A stretch of 64,000 nucleotides of DNA from Megalobrama amblycephala (Eukaryota; Chordata; Actinopteri; Cypriniformes; Xenocyprididae), in contig NC_063045.1 of NCBI RefSeq assembly GCF_018812025.1, positions 58,957,383-59,021,382 on the forward strand, read 5' to 3'. The notes under the pieces are model-generated. The model saw nothing but the letters and a program-made list of their open reading frames with translations. It was not told the origin of the DNA and ran no database searches. Made by a program: the position numbers and the translations under genes. This document shows, one piece after another, positions 49,611 to 60,011 of the stretch. Position 1 is the first letter of the stretch. Each line of letters starts with the position of its first letter.

Positions 49611-50426
49611 TAAAAACACATCAGCGCAATTTCAAGCTCTACAAAGAAAGTTTCACGTCGTTTCACTGCATGATAAATATGGCTGAAATGATGCAAAACA
49701 CATGGAAAAGGGTCAAGGGTGGAGAATAAATTCTAGGAAAGCAAAGATTCAGATTCTGTTCATGGTTTGTCTGATTCACAGGTCACCCAAGGGGTTGTAT
49801 TTGTACGGAATGCTGGAAGTGAAGGAAATGATGCGCATGTGGAACAGGTCAGTCTAATGATGACCTCAAACTGAGATGCTCCACAGTGTTCTTCACACGA
49901 AACAGACAAGAGGCCTCTGGGAAATGTAAAGCATCTCCACTGTATAAGAAAATATGGAATTCATGAACAAATTAATGAGATTCTTCTATCATTCTGATGG
50001 AATGATCTTGGAAAAAATCCAAAATCCCATATCGAATATGGAATATGGCTATACAAAAAAAATACAGATAAAAAATATATTCAGATCGAATCTCACCTCG
50101 TTCCACAAAATCATCAAAACCTCCAAAAATGAGGTAGCTGGTACGTAGATGTTGGCTGATTTTTAATAAATACGAATTATCCTTTCATTTTAGTAAAAGG
50201 AAATATATAAATATCGTTGAGTACAATAGCTCAACAAATGCGCAATGCCAATGCTTTTCTTGAAAGTAAAAATGAAGGTAAAATTTCACTTATACCAATG
50301 TAAAATTTTAAGCAATACTGCAATATTGTGATTTTAAACGCCCACGTTACTCAACATGAAATTTTTTTACTTATAAATTCAATGCCATTTTTGATCATGT
50401 CGGTACACTACTGCATAGAACCTTTA

Positions 50427-50428
<2 letters not shown>

Positions 50429-50466
<38 letters not shown>
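50429..50466. repeat. (CA)n microsatellite
   Basis: Nineteen CA units. Confidence 0.97.
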
Positions 50467-50468
<2 letters not shown>

Positions 50469-50944
50469 TCATGAAATTCACAATCAAGCCGTGTCCGTAT
50501 GATACACCTAATTGGCCTAAAGAACTATGTTAGCATCAGTAACTACACCAAACCGCTGGTGCTCTAGTGTCTTGGGTTTGGTTAACATCGCCACAAATAC
50601 TGTTCATGCACTTGCAACCGGATGCATCTCTAATCTATTAAAACCTTGTCGAACGCCACAGGATATGTGACTTTAAGGCTTATATAAAGAAAGTTTGCGC
50701 AATCGCTGCAGAACTTCCATCAAATACAGTTTAAAAATACTGATCTCAATTTCTATTAGAGCGAATCTCACGAAATCTGTCAAGAACATGCTTGGGTCAC
50801 ATTTGAAATCATAAGAAATGTGTATTTTTTAAATGCAAATGAAGCCTATTTTTAGAAGGGGGAGAAATGTGCTTAATTGTCATTAAAATAATATCATGAA
50901 AGTCTAAAAATAGGCTTTATTTTCGTTATTTTCAGGCTGCAATT

Positions 50945-51546
50945 AGGGATGGGCGGTATGACGATATATCGTGGTGACTGTAAAATGGTAAAATCGTTAT
51001 ATCTTGTATATTGCGGTATGTAAATAAATAGTGTAGCACAGCACTATTGACACTTTAAAGTGATGAAATGCATGAATGAGACAATAAAAAGAGAGCATTT
51101 GGGTGTAAACCGGATGTGTATTAGTATATTGGATCCGTGCATTCTGTCTTAAAGTGACAGAAGCCTAAAAAACCTCTTGCTTTCCATGTCATTAATGTTA
51201 ATCAAACAAAAGAGAAAATAATTGAGTAACTTTTGTAGCTTTAATAACAATACATTTATATTTAATTCAAACAGTAAAGACTATTAAGTATTTTATTATC
51301 ATTGTATTTTATTTTTTATTATCATTTGATTATTCAATTTCTGTAAAATAAACCGATTGTACCTGAAAAAATGTATTTGTTTGTCATATTTTTGTTGTAT
51401 TTGTCCTATTGTTTGTAATTTGCTTCTGTTATTTTTAATAACAATAAATAAAATAAAACAACAACTATATTGTGATATATATTGTTATCGTGAAATAAAA
51501 TGTCTCATATTGTAAAATAAGATTTCGGTCATATAGCCCACTCCTA
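50945..51546. mobile_element. hAT-type non-autonomous element
   Basis: TAGGGATGGGCGGTATGACG and the complement of TAGGAGTGGGCTATATGACC. 8-bp duplication GCTGCAAT / GTTGCAAT with one mismatch (50937-50944, 51547-51554). Lies 450 bp downstream of the mfsd14b stop, possibly within the 3' UTR. Confidence 0.8.
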
Positions 51547-51996
51547 GTTGCAATGACCGTTTTCATGAAATTCATCCAGTTTTTCCTTCAATCTTACGAG
51601 AATAACAATAAGCTTCAAGTCACCACAAGCTCCATAAACAATAACCTTTACTGCACTTTGCCCAAATATCTATCTATATATATATATATATAAAGAGCTT
51701 TGCCTTTAAACTCCGGAAGAATCAAACAAACTCCACCACAGCATCCAATCCCACTGATCGAGCCCTTAGAGTGTTGATTCATTTGTACACTGAATGTTAA
51801 ACACTGTAAAAACGGTCAATAAAAAAGCCTCTGAGTTCCAAACCAATAACCGTTTCATCAAAACAACAAAAATCAGATAAAACACACTAAATAAATACTG
51901 CTTCGCTCCCAAACGTTAGTCGCCCGACAGGTGGAGGGTTTGCGATTTTTTTTTTTTTTTTTTTTCCCCAAACATGATTTGGGTTGAGGGTTACAG

Positions 51997-52212
51997 TCAC
52001 ACAGTGCTGTCCTCCAGCAGCGGTTCGAAGTCCTCGTCGCTCCCCGGCAGCGGTGTGTTGGTGTGGGCTCCGGCCAGACTCGCGCTGCTCTTACTGCTTT
52101 GGCAGGGCGTCCCTGGTGGCGACGGGTTGTCCGGTATGAACAGAGCGACTATAAACGCCACAACCACCGTGCAGGCGCCCAGGAGGAACGGAGGACCAGG
52201 GATCATTGTCTT
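51997..52212 (-). CDS. mfsd14b: mfsd14b terminal coding exon (TM12 and C-tail)
   Basis: 72 codons including stop TGA at 51999-51997. Encodes IPGPPFLLGACTVVVAFIVA, then a Ser/Pro-rich tail ending in an acidic dileucine motif (DFEPLL). Acceptor TGTAG directly precedes AAG ACA ATG. Confidence 0.93.
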   Translation of the reverse strand, partial: KTMIPGPPFLLGACTVVVAFIVALFIPDNPSPPGTPCQSSKSSASLAGAHTNTPLPGSDEDFEPLLEDSTV

Positions 52213-54709
52213 CTACACAAAAAAAGGCAAAAACAAATTGATATTAGAGGAGGTAATATAGGAGTCATCAAGGATCTATGACAATATGTTTGAACTATCG
52301 AGTGATATATATCATTTAAAGCAAAGCCATTGTACCCAAATAGATTCAATATTTACATTTAAAAAAAATGCCATGAGTGCTTTTGAGTGATGATGCAAAT
52401 GAATTACTGAAATTTGAACTGATTCACTGAACTTTTCCTGCAAAAGAGTCAGACAGAGTGACTGTAAAGGCGGTTGAATGGAGCGTGTACCTCTGTGGGG
52501 ATCTGAACAGGGATGGCGTAGTCGGGTTGGATGGTGGTGATCCCGCTCAGCTCGACATTAAAGAGGAAGAAAACGAAGCCATAGAGTGCAGGACCCAGAC
52601 CGTTACAGAGACCCCGAATACCTGTTATCATGCCCTGAACCAGACCTGAGGTAATAAAACACACACAGCTTATATGAACACTGCACACTATAAACTCTTG
52701 ATGGCTGAGATTGTCACTTAAAGGGGACCATAATGCCCTTTTTACAAGATGTAATATAAGTCTCTGGTGTCTCCAGAATGTGTCTGTGAAGTTTCAGCTC
52801 AAAATCCCCCACAGATCATTTATTATAGCTTGTCAAATTTGACCCTATTTGGGTGTGAGCAAAAACACACAGTTTTTGTGTGTCCCTTTAAATGCAAATG
52901 AGCTGCTGCTCCCTGCCCCCTTTCCAGAAGAGGGCGGAGCTTTAACAGCTCACGCTTCTGTTGCTCAACAACAACAAAGCAGGAGAATCTCAAGCATCCT
53001 AGTTAGTCTAGACTAGTTACTAGTGTGTTGAAACTGGCAGTTATAGTAAGGAGTGGGACATTTCCCCAAACACACTCGAAGAGCTTGACCAATCACAACA
53101 CACTACTCCAGCCGACCAATCAAAGCATATTGTGCTTTTCAAAAGGAGGGGTTTCATAGAGACAGGAACTAAACAGAGCGTTTCTGACAATGTCAAATAT
53201 GTGAAAAATACTGTGTTTTTAGAACATTTAAGCATGAAAACCTGTTCTAGTAGAGCCCAAAAGCAAAATGAAGGGCATAGTAGTTCCCCTTTAAAGAAAA
53301 AATGTTTTGAAAATGTGAAAGTTTGCATGCAAGACTTTACCCTGTTTATCCGGATCTGCGCTGCGTGACACTAAAGCGCTCACTGCAGGGAATGTTATGC
53401 TGGACATGGCTGCCACCGCACCAGGCCGCCCACATCATCCTAAATGACAACAAAAATAACATCACGCTTCTGGACACGGTGAACACCAAATGGAAGTGTC
53501 TCGCTCATCTTGAACCAGACGGTTGTTATGTAATGTTTGCATAAGCAGGTCATTTATCTTGATCGAGAAGTTAACTCACCACGGCTCGGACCCTAAACCG
53601 TACCAGGCCAGCTGGACAATCTGGAAACCCAGACCCAGAAGAACTGTGTTCTTGTTCCCGATGGTCCTCATTAATAAAGTGAGAAAAAGCGTCTGTCGGG
53701 AAACACAAGGGAATGAATAATTACACCGCCCTGCACCATATTTGCTGAATTGAATCCAATAGTTTGTTTCTTGCTTCATTTTATGGTGCTCATTCCAAAA
53801 ATAGTGCCTGTTTTACTCTAGCATGACACTTTCTCACAAAACATGATGTGCATTTCATTACATTTTGGCTTTTGACAACCAGTTGAAAGGTGAAGAAGTC
53901 TTGTATTATCCCTTATTCACTAGAAAAGCTTCCCATCTTCCTCTGAGCTGGGTAACAACCATTAGTTCAATTCTCAGCTGATGAACACATGTAGGACATT
54001 ATCTTATGCCTGTTGTTTTTTATTTGTTTTTTAACACAGCATCATCAAATGAGGAAATATTAGGCCTTTTTATTTTTTGGCAAATCAAAAAAGATTCATT
54101 TTTTCAGTGTTATTGTGCTTTTTATCATTGTTACATTGTTGCTACATTACAAAAGATGTGGAGCAAAGCTGCTAGAATTCACTTTGGTTGCTAAAAATAA
54201 AACACCACCACTTAAATAAAGCCGACAGTGCCGTGCTATCTGCTCATTACAGCTCTGCCTATATTTCATTACATTTACCGTTGAACTTTTTAAAGGAATT
54301 CAATTCGATTAGAAAGCGTTTGTGAGAGCCACTTTCACAAGACGCCTTTCCAGCTCAACGACACAAGTAATAAGGCAGAGCAAAGAATATTGCCTCAATT
54401 AAATACCTGCGCCAGGATGGAGAGGATTCCCACCACGCCGATGAACACGGCGATCGTTTTGGGCGAGAAGTTAATGACCTGAGAGACACAGAGAAAGAGG
54501 CACATCGCTATCAGTCTGCACCACTGGACCTGAATCGAATTAACTCTGTTATGTCCAGTAATGAGCCGTCACTGAACTCAACTCAACAGCCAGACAAGAT
54601 GCCACTAACAATCCACATAAACCTGGAACTTCCTAAAGAACCTGATGAGTGTGTGAAATAGAATTCTGTAGAATGCAATGTTTAATTAAGCAAGTGAAGT
54701 CCAGTTATC

Positions 54710-54768
<59 letters not shown>

Positions 54769-55579
54769 CCCTTAATCGCCTACGTCACTGTGACGTCACC
54801 GCTCTAGCTGGAGGCAAAACATAAATAAGAACTCATAGCAGGCACGCTAAAGGTTTGAGGTTTTAACTTTAAAATGTCGTCTTGTTGTGTTTTTGGCTGC
54901 CAAAATAGAAGGAACAGGACTTAAACTAAAGTTTTACCAGATCCCGACAGACATTCCTTCACAGAAATCAAAAAGATAATTGTGGTTGAATGCAATACGG
55001 CGTACAGACTGGACGGAGACGATCATAAATAATACACGTGTTTGCAGTGCACACTTCATATCAGGTAAAAAAAATATCGATGCATATGTAATGGCGTGTT
55101 GGTTTTATCTAGTACAAATCAGCAAGTTTTTTGTTTTATAGGTGGAAAGTCGCCAACTTTCAGCGCACTAGCTAGCTTAAATGTTAAACAAACATACAGC
55201 GATATATGTGTGTGCCATCCTTTGAATGGGCTCTTAAAATAATCCACATTGCTAGCCATAATCATAGTTAGCCCAGCGTTAGGTTACATTAGACAATAAG
55301 CCTTGACAAAATTCCCCGAACCACCCGAAAGTAATTCATATGTTGTCTAGGAAATATCCAAAACTTAAGTTAATTTACAAAAATAGCTGTCACGGTCCCG
55401 CAGAGTCAGTGACTGTACATATTCGGACAGTTCTGAACCTTCTTCTGCATCTATGTTTAATAAATCTCTCCTAAAACATACTAGCTTACGCTTGTCAACA
55501 TTGAGTCCAGCGTCTCTTTTTGCCTCCAGCTAAGCCCCGCCCCCCAGGAAACGTTGCAATGTTTACAAACTTTTAAGGG

Positions 55580-55662
<83 letters not shown>

Positions 55663-58600
55663 GTGCCCTCCACAATTATTGGCACCCTTAGTAATTATGA
55701 GCAAAAGCAGCTGTGAAAATAAATCTGCATTGTTTATCCTTTTGATCTTTCATTCAAAAAATTCACCAAATTATAACCTTTCATTTAAGGAAAATCATTG
55801 AAAGTGGGGGGAAACTCACATTATGAAATAAATGTTTTTCTCCAAAACACGTTGGCCACAATTATTAGCACCCTTTTATTCAAAACTTTTTGCAACCTCC
55901 TTTTGCCAAGATAACAGCTCTGAGTCTTCTTCTATAATGCCTGATGAGTTTGGAGAACACCTGACAAGAGATCAGAGGTCATTCCTTCATGCAGAATCTC
56001 TCCAGATCTTCAGATTCCAGCTCCATGCTGGTGCTTCTTCTCTTCAGTTCACACCACTCATTTTCTTTAGGGTTCAGGTCAGGGGACTGAGATGGCCATG
56101 GCAGAAGCTTCATTTTGTGCTCAGTGACACATTTTTGTGTTGGATTTGATGTTTGTTTTTGGATCATTGTCCTGATGGAAGCTCCAACCACGGCCCATTA
56201 TTGGATTTCTAGCAGAAGTGGTCAGGTTTTGATTTTTTATCTGTTAGTATTTGATAGAATCCATGAAGCCATGTATCTGACCAAGATGTCCAGGACCTCC
56301 AGCAGAAAAATAGGCCCACAACATTAAAGATCCAGCAGTATATTTAACCGTGAACATGGAGTACTTTTTATCCATGTGTGCACCAAACCCATCTGGTGGG
56401 TTTGCTGCCAAAAAGCTCATTTTCATTTCATCTGACCATAGAAGCCAGTCCCGTTTGAAGTTCCAGTCGTGTCTGACAACTGAATATGCTGGAGATTGTT
56501 TCTGGAGAGCAGAGGATTTTTCTTGAAACCCTCCAGAACAACTTGTGGGGATGTAGGTGCTGTTTGATCATTTTTTTTAGGCTTTCTGAGACTCAAGACT
56601 CAACTAATCTCTGCAATTCTCCAGCTGTGATCCTTGGAAAGTCTTTGTCCACTCAAACTTTCCTCCTCACTTCACATTAGGACGATTTAGACACATGTCC
56701 TCTTCCAGGCAGATTTGTAGCATCTTTAGTTAATTGGAACTTCTCAGTTATTGCCCTGATAGTGGAAATGGGGATTTTCAATGCTTCAGCTATTTTCTTA
56801 CAGCCACTTTCTATTTTGTGAAGCTCAACAATCTTTTGCTGCACATCAGAACTATATTCTTTGGTTTTACTCATTGTGATGAATGATTAAGGAAATTTGG
56901 CCTCTGTGTTTCCTCATGTTTATTCTCCTCATGGTCATGGCTGGACAATTTCATGTTCATGATCACCCTGGTGTGCTAAAAAATGTAAATATGAATGGGA
57001 ATATACTTCAGAGATATTTTACTCATAAGAACTTGTAGGGGTGCCAATAATTGTGGCTAACATGTATTGGAGAAAAACATTTATTTCATAATGTGAGTTT
57101 CCCCCCACTTTCAACTGTTTTCCTTCAATGAAAGGTTAGAATTTTATGAATTTTTTGAATGAAAGATCAAAAGGATAAACAATGCAGATTTATTTTCACA
57201 GCCACATTTGCTCATAATTACTAAGGGTGCCAATAATTGTGGAGGGCACTATATATATATATATATCAGTGTCACATGATCCTTCAGAAATCATTCAAAT
57301 ATGCTGATTTGCTGCTCAAGAAACATTTATTATTATTAATGTTGAAAACAGTTGTGTACAATTTTTTTTCAGGATTATTTGATGACTAGAAAGTTCAAAA
57401 GAACAGCATTTATCTGAAATATAAAGCTTTTTTAACATTATAAATGTATACTGTCACTTTTGATCAATTTAATGCATCCTTGCCGAATAAAAGTATTATT
57501 TTTTTAATTTCTTTCCAAACAAAAAACTCTGACCCCAAACTTTCGAATGCTAGTGATAATGTTGAAAAAGCTTTATATTTCAGATAAATGCTGTTCTTTT
57601 GAACTTTCTATTATTTCACTAATATTTCACAATATTACTGTTGTTGCTGTATTATATGGATCAAATAAATTAAGCCTTGATGAGCAGAAGAGACTTCTTT
57701 CAAAAACATAAAAAATCTTACCGACCCCAAACTTTTGAACATTAGTGTACATACTGTGTTGCATTTTTGGTCAAATTTTGTGTAAAAATACATAATGATG
57801 AAGGTCAAGAAAATGATTAAGAGTCAAGGGTCAAAAATTGGATTTAGAAGGTCATCAAGTGCGTTGCATTGTGGGATACGGTATTTCCTGCAGTTTGATC
57901 TGTTGTATACTGAACATTTTGTTGGTCTTCATGCATACACAAATTTGCACACTGCACAGACAGTATGAATACTATGGTAGTGTGTTTGTTTACTGATCCT
58001 ACTTCAACTTGTTTACTTCATTTAAAGCGTGTTGCTGCTAAAACACTTCCAGTCATAAGTGTGGCACCATCCAAGCAAATGAATCATGGGAGTGTTAAAC
58101 AATAGCATGCCGTGAAAACATGCAGTCAGTTGTTGCATAAACTGCCTTGGAGGATAAACAGCTAATTAAAGTTTAATGGAAGCAGACAGCTGCTTTAATA
58201 GGGGAACATTAAATATAGAATCGTCACATTTGTTCATTATAAACCAAGAAGCCTTACCTGACGCAAGTAGAGGAAAAAGCTGGAGTATTGACCCGCCTCG
58301 GGCAGATAGGACAGAAATACCGTTATACAAATGAGAAGAACGGTTGTGTCCTGCCCAACTTTCCGCAGAGACTGTGAAAAACACAAACATCATCAATAAT
58401 AGTCGTCAAGTCTCCTATGATAAAAGGTCTTTTGTATATCAGTATTTTATTTTAATCATCAGTATCAGAGTCTAAATAGGCCCATATTGTAAGCAGATAA
58501 TATTTTTCCCATTTAAACCTGATATTTATATTCATTTATTTATAAAACACTATGTAAACAACTGTTCAAGGCCCTATTACTAATGCATTAACTAACAATG

Positions 58601-59972
58601 AGCAATATTGATTACAGTATTTATTAATCTTCGTTTCAATTAGTTAATATAATTATAACTATTCATCATGTTTATCATATTAACAGATACAAATTTGGAT
58701 TTTAGTTACGTATTAGTAAATGTTGGATTTAACATTAAGATTAATACATGCTTTTTCATTGTTAGTTCATGTTAACTAATGCAGTTGCCTGATGTTAACA
58801 AATGAAACCTTATTCCAAAGTGTTACTAAAAAGATGCCAATCTGAGGTGAAGAGGCAAATTATTTCAAAGGAAGAAAGAATATTTGACCATTTTATGAGC
58901 ATATCCTTTAAATTCTTACAGCAATCGGGTCAGCCTGTTCCCAGGAGATTGGCGCTCCCCATGTATTGAGCCTCATCTTGTCGGGCAGCGACTCTGGGAC
59001 GGCCAGCAGTATGAAGCAGATGTCGGCCAGAGCGATGAGGGTCGCCACCAGCACCACCAGATTATCGCCGTAACTGGCCGAGAGGTACGCGCCGATGGCC
59101 GGGCTGGTGACCAGACTCGCTGCGAACGTCGCAGACACCTGGAACCATTAAACGGGCAAAGTGGAATATAAATGACTCAAGGAGACTGAATCCAGGTCAT
59201 GTATAAGTTTGGAAATAGAAATATCCTACAACAGCTTGGCGAAGTCGTATTACTCTGACATCTTTCCAAAATGCATTTAGTATTTAATAAAAGAGCCACT
59301 TACAAGTCCATATGCCGTACTCCTCTCGCGCTCATCCGTAACATCTGCAATGTACGCGAAGATTACGGAGAAAGTGACGGAAAAAGCACCGGACACTGAT
59401 ATCATGGCAAAGTACCACCTGAAAACAACAAGAAATATGAAACAAGATTCATTAAAAGGAAACAGAATATCTCAAGCTGTTGTTTTAAGACCAGGGCTCC
59501 TCAAACTTTTGATGTACAATGAATTTCCATAAATTTTCCAGTTGTTTGCAATTATTGGACAAAACATTTAAAAGCTGAAGGGTGTCATTTCTGCGCCAAC
59601 CGCATCACCACTGGTTGGACAAACAAAGCTGAGTATAACAAAAACAAATCATATTAAAAATTAAATTAATAAAAATATAATTATTAATATTATATATTTT
59701 TTATTAAATTAATAGCCCATAATAGCCCTATATTTTTTATTATAATTTTAATATTTATTATATATTTGTATATATATTATATGTTTTATATTTTATATTT
59801 AGTTTTATACAGTTATACAATTTAATAAATATAAATTAATTTTACTCTATATATACATATATATTTTAAGGTAAATTATTAAAAAGGATTATATTAAATA
59901 TTATAAATATATATATAAATATTATAAATATATATAAATATAAATATATATTTTAATTTTAATACCAATATA

Positions 59973-60011
<39 letters not shown>

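Larger units (their letters stand above)
48840..51996 (-). other. mfsd14b 3' flank / probable 3' UTR region
   Basis: No coding sequence seen. The part next to the stop codon is partly unique and could be 3' UTR. A minus-strand AATAAA lies at 48911-48906 in non-repetitive DNA and is one possible end, but AT-rich DNA near 51300 offers others, so the transcript end is unresolved. The interval includes a short 21-bp-repeat relative (49395-49610), a CA repeat and a hAT element. Confidence 0.3.

Noticed and set aside
52722..53290. piggyBac as the class of TTAA elements
   Set aside because: The TTAA target fits, but termini begin AGG rather than CCC/CCT and related copies carry THAP sequence, so Kolobok-like is preferred, though unproven.
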